Shown here: one piece after another, positions 36,183 through 43,721 of the stretch | Numbering within the stretch: position 1 is the first letter of the stretch | Layout of the letters: each line of letters starts with the position of its first letter | Assembly: GCA_025463305.1 (NCBI GenBank) | Contig: JAOBWK010000099.1 | Coordinates: forward strand, 1 to 59,412 | Reading direction: 5' to 3' | DNA from: Ilumatobacteraceae bacterium | GTDB taxonomy: Bacteria; Actinomycetota; Acidimicrobiia; Acidimicrobiales; Ilumatobacteraceae | Length of the DNA: 59,412 nt | Program-made: the position numbers and the translations under genes | Notes under the pieces: model-generated | Database searches by the model: none | Seen by the model: only the letters and a program-made list of their open reading frames with translations | Told to the model about the DNA's origin: nothing

Positions 36183-37058
36183 TCAGGTGGGTGACAGGGT
36201 TCCGTCGATCTTGATCGCGAAGTCTCCGGGCTTAATCGTGACGATGAGCTGGCCCTGGACGACGTCGTTGTCGATGATGTCGAACTTCTTGTTGATCCTC
36301 GCCCAGTAGGCGTTCCCGTTCTCGTCCGGTGTCACCTTGTATCGACCGGGCTGGATGTCGAGACCCACCAGGAACGTGCCGTCCGTGCAGTTGTTGGCGA
36401 TCGGATCGTAGGGCTGGGTCAAGCTGACCGGCAGAGCTTGCCCTTGGATTTTGATCTGGTCGTCGGTGGGAAGCACCTGCACGAGGCTCGGGCAGTCGCT
36501 CGTGATGTCGTTGTCGATGATGCTGCCGTCCGCAGCGAGCCGTTCCCAATATTGGCCCACCCGATAGAGGCCCGGAGCGAACTCGGTGTTGACGAGGTAC
36601 ACGCCGTCGTCGATGAACTGCAGCGCTGTCGTGGTGGTCGCCGCCTCAGTCGTCGGTGGGTCGGTTGGTGCCACGTCGGGTGCGCATTGAGCGACTCCGC
36701 CGATGGTGATGTCATGGGTTCCCGCTGCGCATACGAGCGCCGTGGTCGGTGGATCGGTTGGTATGGCTGTTGTCGGTGGGGCTGTTGTCGGTGGGGCTGT
36801 TGTCGGTGTAGCTGTTGTCGGCGGCTCAGTCGCTGCTGCGGTCGCTGGCGGCGGAGTTGCTGCTGGAACTGTGGGGGCTGCGTCCGTGGCCTCGGTCGTG
36901 TCTGCAGCGGCCGGCAGAGCAACGGTCGCCACGTCGGTCGCCTGCGTCGTTGCGACGACCTTCGCGGTCGTTGTGGTGTTCGCCACGAAGTCTTTCCCCG
37001 ACCCACACGCCGTTGCCGCCACGATCAGAACTGCTGCTATCCCTGCCGCTTTCCTCAT
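36183..37058 (-). CDS. Secreted lipoprotein with Thr/Pro linker and duplicated C-terminal repeat
   Basis: A 291-residue exported protein. The signal MRKAAGIAAVLIVAATACGSG has a plausible lipobox with Cys18. Residues about 25-115 are a Thr/Pro/Ala-rich linker including PTTAPPTTAPPTTA, probably spanning the cell wall. Two related modules follow: DGVYLVNTEFAPGLYRVGQYWERL...IIDNDI and DGTFLVGLDIQPGRYKV...YWARINKKFDIIDNDV. This G-x-Y-x-V...PG-x-Y module recurs in actinobacterial secreted proteins of unknown role. An upstream in-frame start is less likely because the ATG at 37058 begins the signal peptide and lies 8 nt after TACGTT. Confidence 0.78.
   Translation of the reverse strand: MRKAAGIAAVLIVAATACGSGKDFVANTTTTAKVVATTQATDVATVALPAAADTTEATDAAPTVPAATPPPATAAATEPPTTATPTTAPPTTAPPTTAIPTDPPTTALVCAAGTHDITIGGVAQCAPDVAPTDPPTTEAATTTTALQFIDDGVYLVNTEFAPGLYRVGQYWERLAADGSIIDNDITSDCPSLVQVLPTDDQIKIQGQALPVSLTQPYDPIANNCTDGTFLVGLDIQPGRYKVTPDENGNAYWARINKKFDIIDNDVVQGQLIVTIKPGDFAIKIDGTLSPT
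36765..36824 (-). repeat. 4 x 15-bp tandem repeat in the lipoprotein linker
   Basis: Four near-identical 15-bp units (plus-strand GGCTGTTGTCGGTGG) encoding PPTTA-type pentapeptides. Such repeats can change copy number by slippage without breaking the frame. Confidence 0.75.
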
Positions 37059-37207
37059 GGCGCAGCAACGTAGCCGAATTCGTGCAATCGACTTGACGGT
37101 GGCCGGGAAGGGCTCCCCATCCGAGACGCTCAGCAACCACCTCGTATCGCCGCGGTTCACGGTGGAGGGTGCCGACTAGCGGTCTTGTCACCACTCCACG
37201 CAACGAC

Positions 37208-37238
37208 GAAGGGTGCGGCCGATTCGGTCGCACCCTTC
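37208..37238 (-). terminator. Hairpin downstream of the frameshifted HTH gene
   Basis: A 10-bp perfect stem (GAAGGGTGCG and complement), extendable to 14-15 bp with one mismatch, about 60 nt beyond the stop at 37301. No clear T run. The rest of 37059-37300 contains the lipoprotein -10 box and nothing else recognisable. Confidence 0.5.
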
Positions 37239-37300
37239 ACCCATTCGCTGCCGCTTGCGTCGCTCAGATCGAATTTGTCGCCTGGTCTTTCTCGGTGTGG

Positions 37301-37724
37301 TCAGGTGGTCAGCCATGTGTCGCCCCACACCTCGAGCGGATGCAGGCCGCACGCGATCGCCCGCCGGTCCGCCTCGTCGACAGGCAGACCGGACACAGCC
37401 TTGCGTCGCACGTTGTTCGCCGGCACGCCAGCGCGGGCAGCGAGCAGGCTCACTGGGCCGACGAGCTGGCCGCCACGATGCACACGCCAGCGGTCCGGCA
37501 ACTTCGAGCAGCGTCGCCACCGGGAACGGACGCTCGTCGCGCCTCTTCGCCGATCCATCCGCAAGCCGGTCCACGTCGTTCGTGACTGCGCACGAATCGA
37601 TCAGCTGCTCGTCGGTCCATCGCTCGGAGTAGACCAGCGCGTCACCGAACGCTCTGCCTTCCTCCCTCGCGTACCCGGCAGCGTTCACCACGCGCTGTAT
37701 GCTCACCGCCGAGAAGGCAGGCAT
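37301..37724 (-). pseudogene. Frameshifted helix-turn-helix protein gene
   Basis: Two frames on the minus strand look coding and meet near 37500. The first, from ATG 37724, reads MPAFSAVSIQRVVNAAGYAR and continues to RPFPVATLLEVAG. The second reads WRVHRGGQLVGPVSLLAARA and ends GLHPLEVWGDTWLTT at the stop 37303-37301. The second part resembles small actinobacterial DNA-binding proteins (LAARAGVPANNVRR followed by ADRRAIACGLHP). High third-position GC switches frame at the junction, which suggests a single-base indel in the gene or the sequence. The function is not known. Confidence 0.42.
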
Positions 37725-37851
37725 GACCGCTTTCGTTCCCGACGGTGTCGTCCTGCCCTCGACCTATGACCCGGAGTCCGGGCAGTCGTGGACGCGGGAC
37801 CGGGCGAGCTACCTGGCCATCGACATCGTCGGACGCCTGGCGACGCTCTGA
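37723..37851 (+). CDS. Possible small protein (42 residues)
   Basis: ATG 37723 opens a 42-codon frame beginning MTAFVPDGVVLPSTYDPESG and ending IVGRLATL. GAGAAGG precedes the start and a TATGCT hexamer lies about 20 nt upstream. It diverges from the frameshifted gene, sharing the CATG at its start, and converges with the phosphotransferase gene 31 bp away. It has no recognisable domain and may be a gene remnant. Confidence 0.25.
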   Translation: MTAFVPDGVVLPSTYDPESGQSWTRDRASYLAIDIVGRLATL

Positions 37852-37882
37852 TCGGCGGTCTGCCCGACCGGCTTCCTGCGTC

Positions 37883-38782
37883 CTACTGCGCCCGCCACTG
37901 GGGCGCGTCGGGGTCGCCGCGCCAGTAGGCGAGCCGGCGCACCGCTTCTCCGTCGGCGTCGGGGTCGGAGCGGCCGCGGCGGATCCGCATGAGGGTGGCC
38001 GCGAGGAGCCGCAGCTCGGCGAGCGCCTCGAGCATCGCCGGGTCGACCAACTCGCCGACGCCCGCTCGAAAGGCTGCGTAGACACCGGCGTCGCCGCCCC
38101 AACGATCGGTCCACGTCGCGAGCGCGGCATGGTCCCACTCCGGCGGGCCGACGCACAACAGGTCCCAGTCGATCAGCGTCGGGCCGTCGGCGGTGACCAA
38201 CACGTTGCCGGGATGGACGTCGCCGTGGCAGAGCACGAGGGGCTGATGGCGCGCCGCAGCATCCCACCAACGATGGCGCTCGTAGGCGGCGACGAGCAGG
38301 TCCCGGTTCGTGCGTTGCAGGTCGCTCACGGCGTCGCCGAGCAGCGCATCGAAGTCCCACCACGGGAAGTCGCCGCCGAACGGCAGCGGGTGATCGACGG
38401 TCGTCGGGTCGATGGCGTGGACCGTCGCCACCATCTCGCCGACCTGCTCCCAGTCAACGACGCCATCGGGATCGAAGTCGATCCGCTGCCACGCCGTCAC
38501 CGCGAGGTGGCCGGGGAGGTCGATCCAGTCGCGCCGTGCGGGCACGCCCGCGCGCACACCGAGCGCTGCGAGCCGATCGGCGAACGCGAGTGCCACATCC
38601 ATCGGCGCCGTCGTGACGCCGACCCGGAGGATGACGTCGCCGCAGCCGAACACGCCGTTCGCACCGATCCGGATCAACTCGGGCGCGGGAAGGTGCCATC
38701 GCGCCGCAGCGATGTCCGCCGCGTCGGCCAGCACGGAGACGTCGGGTGGCGCCTCCACGACCAGCGGGGCGGCCTCAAACAC
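37883..38782 (-). CDS. APH-family phosphotransferase
   Basis: A 299-residue protein-kinase-like phosphotransferase. The catalytic loop LCHGDVHPGNVL supplies Asp188 and Asn193, and IDWD (Asp205) replaces the DFG metal motif. This family phosphorylates aminoglycosides, choline, homoserine and other small molecules; nothing here singles out an antibiotic. The GTG start overlaps the glcE stop by 8 nt, making it the last gene of the nudix-rarA-...-glcDE unit. It should not be called a resistance gene without evidence. Confidence 0.85.
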   Translation of the reverse strand: MFEAAPLVVEAPPDVSVLADAADIAAARWHLPAPELIRIGANGVFGCGDVILRVGVTTAPMDVALAFADRLAALGVRAGVPARRDWIDLPGHLAVTAWQRIDFDPDGVVDWEQVGEMVATVHAIDPTTVDHPLPFGGDFPWWDFDALLGDAVSDLQRTNRDLLVAAYERHRWWDAAARHQPLVLCHGDVHPGNVLVTADGPTLIDWDLLCVGPPEWDHAALATWTDRWGGDAGVYAAFRAGVGELVDPAMLEALAELRLLAATLMRIRRGRSDPDADGEAVRRLAYWRGDPDAPQWRAQ

Positions 38783-39650
38783 GGATCGTGTCGACGGCGA
38801 CGCCCGGGTTGAGCCGTCCCTCGGGATCGAGCTCGTGCTTCAGCCGACGGTGCAACGCGACGAGCTCGGAGGGCATCGCCGGGGACGACGTCGGCGCCTC
38901 GGTGTGCACCACGCCGACACCGATCTCGGCCACGAATCCGCTGGTCCCGGACAACGTCCGCAGCTCGGCGGCGGCGAGTGACCGCCGGCCACCGGTGGGG
39001 ATCGACGGGGGCCCGTCGACGACAGCGAGTCCACACGAAGCCGCCTGCTCGGCGACATCGGCCGGATGTCCCTCGAGCAACGCCCACGTCGACGAGCCGT
39101 CCCAGAGCACCGACACGGGTCGGTAGAGCTTCGCAAAGACGTCCCACGGATCCCCGTCGCGGCGGAACCACAGCGACGCGGCGGGGAGGGGGCGGGTGCG
39201 CAGGATCACGTCGCCGAGCAACCCGAGCGAGCCGTGCGACCCGACGAGCAGCCGGCACAGGTCGAACCCGGACACGTTCTTCACCGTCGGCCCGCCCGCC
39301 TTGACGACGCGCCCTGCGGCGGAGACGTAGCGGGTCTGCAGGAGGACGTCGCGCACCGGTCCGTCGCCGAGCCGGCGGATGCCGCTGAGCCCGACGGCCA
39401 ACGCACCACCAACCGTGCCCGACGCGGGCAGGGCGACGGCCTGGCGCACCTCGGCGAGTGCTGCAGCGAGATCGGCAACGGGCGTTGCGGCACCGCACGA
39501 CACCACCATCTCGTCGGCCTGGATCCACTCGATGCCGGACGGCGCGTGCACGGATCGGATGCCCTCCACGGCGCCGCCCCGGGTGCCGAGGCCGCTGATC
39601 GTGACGGGACCGCTGTCGCCGACCGCGGCGGCCATCTCGGTCAGATCCAC
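38775..39650 (-). CDS. glcE: Glycolate oxidase FAD-binding subunit GlcE-like
   Basis: GlcE is the smaller FAD-binding subunit of glycolate dehydrogenase. The 291 residues include PVTISGLGTRGG, ALPASGTVGGALAVGLSGIRRLGDGPVRD and AGGPTVKNVSGFDLCRLLVGSHGSLGLL, all typical of the PCMH FAD domain of this subunit, and end ELDPEGRLNPGV. GTG 39650 is chosen because it overlaps the glcD stop by 10 nt; a start at 39683 is possible. It is coupled to glcD upstream and the phosphotransferase downstream. The Fe-S subunit is encoded elsewhere (26874-28052). Confidence 0.87.
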   Translation of the reverse strand: MDLTEMAAAVGDSGPVTISGLGTRGGAVEGIRSVHAPSGIEWIQADEMVVSCGAATPVADLAAALAEVRQAVALPASGTVGGALAVGLSGIRRLGDGPVRDVLLQTRYVSAAGRVVKAGGPTVKNVSGFDLCRLLVGSHGSLGLLGDVILRTRPLPAASLWFRRDGDPWDVFAKLYRPVSVLWDGSSTWALLEGHPADVAEQAASCGLAVVDGPPSIPTGGRRSLAAAELRTLSGTSGFVAEIGVGVVHTEAPTSSPAMPSELVALHRRLKHELDPEGRLNPGVAVDTIRV

Positions 39651-41074
39651 GCACCCTCCGGCACGTGGTGCACGTCGCCGCACGACGCGGGGCTCGGCAG
39701 GACCTTGGTGGGGTTGGCGAGCCCGGTGGGATCGAAGGCAGCGCGCATCGAGGCCTGGGCGGCGAGGTCGTCGGGGCCGAACATCATCGGCATGTAGTCA
39801 CGCTTCTCGAGACCGATGCCGTGCTCGCCGCTGAGCACGCCACCAGCGGCCACCGAGGCGCGGACGATCTCCTCACCGGCGGCGTGGACCCGGGCCATCA
39901 CGCCGGGCTCGCGCTTGTCGAACACCAGCAGCGGATGCAGGTTGCCGTCGCCGGCGTGGAACACGTTCATCACCAGCAGCTCGTGCCGCGCGGCGATCTC
40001 GTAGACCTGCTCGAGCACCTCCGGCAGCTTGCGACGAGGCACCACCGTGTCGTGCAGGTAGTAGTTCGGCTTGATCCGCGCGATCGCGCCGAACGCCGTC
40101 TTGCGGCCCTTCCACAGCAGCGCCCGCTCGGCTTCGTCCTGGGCGACGCGCACGTTGCGCGCGCCGTGGGCGCGGCCGATCGCGATGATCCGCTCGACCT
40201 GGTCCTCGAGCCCGTGCGGCAACCCGGCCACCTCGACCAGCAGGATCGCGGCAGCGTCGATCGGCAGGCCCGCGTGGATGTACTCCTCGACCGCACGGGT
40301 GCACAGGGCATCCATCATCTCCAGCGCGGCCGGCACCATGCCATCGGCGATGATCGCGCTGACGGTGCTGGCGCCATCGGCGACGGACATGAAGTCGAGC
40401 AGCATCGTGCGCACCGCCGGCGCGTTCTGGGTGAGCCGGACGCAGATCTTCGAGGCGATGCCGAACATGCCTTCGCTGCCGACGAACGCGCCGCGCAGGT
40501 CGAGACCGATCGGCTCCGGATCCTCGCCGCCGAGGATCGCGACCTCACCGTCGGGCAGCACGACCTCGAGCGCGACGATGTGCGCCGACGTCACGCCGTC
40601 GGCCAGGCAGTGCGGCCCACCGGAGTTGTTGGCGACGTTGCCGCCGATCGTGCAGCTCTGCTGGCTGCTCGGATCGGGCGCGAAGTGCAGGCCGAGGTGG
40701 GCGACGGCCTTGCTCAGATCGAGGTTGAGGACGCCTGGCTCCACCCACGCCTGCCGGGCCGCGGCGTCGACGGAGAGCACGCGGGTCATCTTCGCCAGCG
40801 AGATCACGACGGCCCCCGACAGCGGCGTCGCTCCCCCGGCCAGGCCGGTGCCCGATCCCCTGGCGACGTACGGCATGCCGTGGCGCACGCACGTCAGCAC
40901 GACCGCGCGGATCTCCTCCGTCGAGGTCGGGAAGCACACCACCGATGTGTTGCCGTCGAAGTTCGACGCGTCGCGCCGGTACAGGCTCAGCTCGGCCGCA
41001 CCGGTGCGGACCCGATCGGCGCCGACCGCTGCGCGCAGGTCGTCGATCAGGTCGGGCTGCGCCAGGGCACTCAT
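39641..41074 (-). CDS. glcD: Glycolate oxidase subunit GlcD (FAD-linked oxidase)
   Basis: GlcD oxidises glycolate to glyoxylate at FAD. The 477 residues carry the PCMH-type FAD domain (MPYVARGSGTGLAGGATPLSG; SCTIGGNVANNSGGPHCLADG) and the C-terminal FAD-linked oxidase domain ending GLANPTKVLPSP. HAGDGNLHPLL and SGEHGIGLEKRDYM are the active-site signatures. D-lactate dehydrogenases share this fold, but the neighbouring GlcE and the separate GlcF support glycolate oxidase. It lies 22 bp after the DUF6167-like gene, with no clear promoter of its own. Confidence 0.9.
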   Translation of the reverse strand: MSALAQPDLIDDLRAAVGADRVRTGAAELSLYRRDASNFDGNTSVVCFPTSTEEIRAVVLTCVRHGMPYVARGSGTGLAGGATPLSGAVVISLAKMTRVLSVDAAARQAWVEPGVLNLDLSKAVAHLGLHFAPDPSSQQSCTIGGNVANNSGGPHCLADGVTSAHIVALEVVLPDGEVAILGGEDPEPIGLDLRGAFVGSEGMFGIASKICVRLTQNAPAVRTMLLDFMSVADGASTVSAIIADGMVPAALEMMDALCTRAVEEYIHAGLPIDAAAILLVEVAGLPHGLEDQVERIIAIGRAHGARNVRVAQDEAERALLWKGRKTAFGAIARIKPNYYLHDTVVPRRKLPEVLEQVYEIAARHELLVMNVFHAGDGNLHPLLVFDKREPGVMARVHAAGEEIVRASVAAGGVLSGEHGIGLEKRDYMPMMFGPDDLAAQASMRAAFDPTGLANPTKVLPSPASCGDVHHVPEGAWI

Positions 41075-41096
41075 GTCGGCGCACGCATCGCGGGCC

Positions 41097-41480
41097 TCAG
41101 GCCCCGCGGCGCGACCGGCGGCTGTTGCGGCGCGGGCCGGTGCGATCGTCGCGGACCTGGCGCAGCACGATCACCTGGCCGGGCTCGACCGGGTGCCCGT
41201 CGACCAACACGACGTCGGCGGGATCGAGCTCTTCGGCGAGGGTCGGCACGCCGTGCAGCTTGGCGCGCAGCTCGTTCTCCTTGGCGCGCATCGCATCGCG
41301 CCCGTCGCGCACCGCGTCGATGACGTCGTTGCCGCGCTCGCGAACGCGGCCGACAGCCGACTTGGCGACGTTGACCGGGGCGAGCTGGCTGGCGGTCTCG
41401 ACGACCTTGCGCTTGGCATACCCGACACCGGCGACGCCGGCCACGGCGCCACCGAGGAACCACGTGACCCGCTTCATCAT
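41097..41480 (-). CDS. DUF6167-like membrane-anchored protein
   Basis: A 127-residue protein with an N-terminal transmembrane segment (MMKRVTWFLGGAVAGVAGVGYAKRK), a helical middle and a basic tail. It matches the small membrane proteins (DUF6167 type) that follow DUF948 genes in many actinobacteria just upstream of alaS. The ATG overlaps the DUF948 stop by 4 nt. Here alaS is not next; glcD is. Function unknown. Confidence 0.75.
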   Translation of the reverse strand: MMKRVTWFLGGAVAGVAGVGYAKRKVVETASQLAPVNVAKSAVGRVRERGNDVIDAVRDGRDAMRAKENELRAKLHGVPTLAEELDPADVVLVDGHPVEPGQVIVLRQVRDDRTGPRRNSRRSRRGA

Positions 41481-41896
41481 CGCTGTGCACCCCTCTGCCG
41501 ACCGGAGCCGATCGCCGGACGATCACGCCCACGGAGCCGCCGGACGACCCGGCTCGTGCCCGTGGCGATCCCTGCAGCCTTGATCACCGGCGTCGACAAC
41601 GCAACGCGGGCCACCCGGCCGCTGCCGGACACGGCATCGCTGATGGCCTCGGCCGACCCGAGCACCCGGTCGAACCGGTCGAGATCGTGGCGGGCTTCGT
41701 CCATCGTCGCCCTGGCCTGGTTCGTGGATGCCTGCATCTCGGCGATCAGCGGGCGGGTCTCGTTGCGCAGCGACTCGACCTCGGTGCGCAGCGAGCGCAG
41801 CGTGTCGAGCACGCGGACGAGCACGACGATCAACGCAGCGAACCCGATCGCGCACAGCACCGTGCCGAGGACGATGGCGAGATCGCCGGCGGTCAT
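41477..41896 (-). CDS. DUF948-domain membrane protein
   Basis: A 139-residue protein with one N-terminal transmembrane helix (LAIVLGTVLCAIGFAALIVVLV) followed by a long coiled coil (VLDTLRSLRTEVESLRNETRPLIAEMQASTNQARATM). This is the DUF948 layout. It overlaps rarA upstream and the DUF6167-like gene downstream by 4 nt each (ATGA), so the three are translated together. The function is unknown; general-stress and cell-envelope links have been proposed for relatives. Confidence 0.85.
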   Translation of the reverse strand: MTAGDLAIVLGTVLCAIGFAALIVVLVRVLDTLRSLRTEVESLRNETRPLIAEMQASTNQARATMDEARHDLDRFDRVLGSAEAISDAVSGSGRVARVALSTPVIKAAGIATGTSRVVRRLRGRDRPAIGSGRQRGAQR

Positions 41897-43239
41897 TGCT
41901 CGGCCTCGGCCGTGTCGCCCGGATGTGCGCCGCCTGGATGTGCGCCGCCGCGGTTCGGGTCCGTGCGATGTTCGTTCATGCGCCTGGCCACCTCTCGTTC
42001 GAAGCCGTGCGCAGTGGGTTCGTAGAGCGTGGTGGTGGCCAGCTCGTCGGGCCGGTACACCTGCGGAACCCATCCACGCGGGTCGTCATGAGGGTACACG
42101 TAGCCCTTGCCGTGACCGAGGGATGCTGCCCCCTGGTAGTGCGAGTCGCGCAGGTGAGCCGGCACCTCGCCGACCGCGCCGTCCTTCACCATCGTGCGTG
42201 CGTTCCAGATGCCGAGCGCGGCGCGGTTGCTCTTCGGCGCGGTCGCGAGGTGCACCACGGCCTGGGCGAGGTTGAGCTGACCCTCGGGCAGGCCGACGTG
42301 CTCGATCGCGTGTGCGGCAGCGACGGCCACCACCAACGCCTGCGGGTCGGCCATGCCGACGTCCTCGCTGGCGAGGATGATCAGCCGGCGGGCGATGAAG
42401 CGGGCGTCCTCCCCCGCTTCCAGCATGCGCGCCAACCAGTACAGCCCGGCATCGGGATCGCTGCCGCGGATGCTCTTGATGAACGCGCTGATCACGTCGT
42501 AGTGATCGTCGCGGCCGTAGCGCAACGCGCTCGTGCCGAGTGCGGCCTCGACGTGCTCGACGGTCATCTCGTCGGGGTATGCCAACGTGCAGGCCACCTC
42601 GAGCGCGGTCAGCACCTGGCGGCCGTCGCCGCCGGATCGGTCGGCCAGCAGCGCCACCGCCTCGGGCGTGGCGGTGACGGACTCGGCGGTGAGCCCGCGC
42701 TGGATCAGCTGCTCGATCGCGTCCCGCTCGAGCGGCTCGAGGCGGAAGAGCGTGCTCCGACTGCGCAGCGGCGCGTTCACCTCGAAGAACGGGTTCTCGG
42801 TGGTGGCGCCGATCAGGGTGAGCGTGCCGTCCTCGACCGCCGGGAGCAACGCGTCCTGCTGCGACTTGGAGAAGCGGTGGATCTCGTCGAGGAACAGGAT
42901 CGTTCCGCGGCCGTGCTCGCCGAGGCGCTGGCGGGCGCGCTCGATGACCTCGCGCACGTCCTTCACGCCCGCAGTGACTGCGGAGAGCTGCTCGAAGGCA
43001 CGCTCGGTGGAGCCGGCGATCGCGAGTGCGAGCGTGGTCTTGCCGGTGCCGGGTGGTCCCCAGAAGATGGCCGACGTCAGCCGGTCCTGCTCGACGAGGC
43101 GGCGCAGCGGCCGGCCGGGTCCGACGAGGTGGGTCTGGCCGACGACCTCGTCGAGGTTCTTCGGCCGCAGCCGCGCAGCCAGCGGGGCCTGTTGGCGCAG
43201 CCGATCCGCCGCGGCCGCGCTGAACAGGTCGTCGCTCAT
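41893..43239 (-). CDS. rarA: Replication-associated recombination protein RarA (MgsA)
   Basis: RarA is a clamp-loader-like AAA ATPase that acts at stalled replication forks. The 448 residues start MSDDLFSAAAADRL, with Walker A GPPGTGKT at 61-68, Walker B ILFLDEIHRF, sensor GATTENPFFEVN and the C-terminal MgsA domain (YLARMLEAGEDARFIARRLI; GKGYVYPHDDPRGWVPQVY). The frame is open far upstream over the nudix gene, but the ATG at 43239 overlaps that gene's stop by 4 nt and fits the family. Downstream it overlaps the DUF948 gene. Confidence 0.93.
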   Translation of the reverse strand: MSDDLFSAAAADRLRQQAPLAARLRPKNLDEVVGQTHLVGPGRPLRRLVEQDRLTSAIFWGPPGTGKTTLALAIAGSTERAFEQLSAVTAGVKDVREVIERARQRLGEHGRGTILFLDEIHRFSKSQQDALLPAVEDGTLTLIGATTENPFFEVNAPLRSRSTLFRLEPLERDAIEQLIQRGLTAESVTATPEAVALLADRSGGDGRQVLTALEVACTLAYPDEMTVEHVEAALGTSALRYGRDDHYDVISAFIKSIRGSDPDAGLYWLARMLEAGEDARFIARRLIILASEDVGMADPQALVVAVAAAHAIEHVGLPEGQLNLAQAVVHLATAPKSNRAALGIWNARTMVKDGAVGEVPAHLRDSHYQGAASLGHGKGYVYPHDDPRGWVPQVYRPDELATTTLYEPTAHGFEREVARRMNEHRTDPNRGGAHPGGAHPGDTAEAEQ

Positions 43240-43673
43240 ATGACCGCGAGGACCTGCTGGTAGCCGGGCTTGCGGAAGTCGGCAGCGTTCTCGAGCATCC
43301 ACTCCCGGGTCACCCACTGCCACGCGGTGAACTCGCGGCCATCGGGGACGGGCACGATGTCGGCGCGCAGCGCATCGAACAGGAACCAGCGGTGGGCCTG
43401 ACCGAGGCGACCCTTGCTCGCCTTCACGTCGGCGGGGTACTCGTAGACGACCCAGCCGGGGTACTCGGCCACCGCCATCACCTCGTTGGGTCCGAGGCCG
43501 GTCTCCTCGCGCAGCTCGCGCCACGCCGCGGCCACCGGCTCCTCGTCGGCTTCGAGGCCGCCCTGGGGGAACTGCCACTGCCCGGGGATGTCCATGCGCT
43601 CGAACGCCAGCAGCCGATCGTCGAGCCCGCGCACGACGATGACGACACCGGCGCGGAAATGAGGGCTCGCCAT
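43236..43673 (-). CDS. NUDIX hydrolase, RppH-like
   Basis: A 145-residue NUDIX protein. The Nudix box runs from Gly38 to Leu60 (GGLEADEEPVAAAWRELREETGL) with all catalytic glutamates. The N-terminus FRAGVVIVVRGLDDRLLAFER and the WQFPQGGLE run resemble RNA pyrophosphohydrolases (RppH) and dinucleoside polyphosphate hydrolases. The start lies 7 nt after TACAGT, consistent with a leaderless transcript, and is the first gene of a seven-gene unit reaching 37883. RNA 5'-end processing is the likeliest role but unproven. Confidence 0.88.
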   Translation of the reverse strand: MASPHFRAGVVIVVRGLDDRLLAFERMDIPGQWQFPQGGLEADEEPVAAAWRELREETGLGPNEVMAVAEYPGWVVYEYPADVKASKGRLGQAHRWFLFDALRADIVPVPDGREFTAWQWVTREWMLENAADFRKPGYQQVLAVI

Positions 43674-43721
43674 CCGCGAAACTGTACCGGCAGCGCGCGT
43701 CGACCACCTAGAGTGGCGGAG
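43674..43721. promoter_or_regulatory. Divergent leaderless promoters of nudix-rarA and amidase
   Basis: The 48-bp gap has TACAGT on the minus strand (43686-43681), 7 nt before the nudix ATG, and TAGAGT on the plus strand (43709-43714), 7 nt before the amidase ATG. Confidence 0.5.

Noticed and set aside
37883..38782. Aminoglycoside resistance gene
   Set aside because: The APH fold is shared by many metabolic kinases, and the operon context is recombination and glycolate oxidation rather than resistance.
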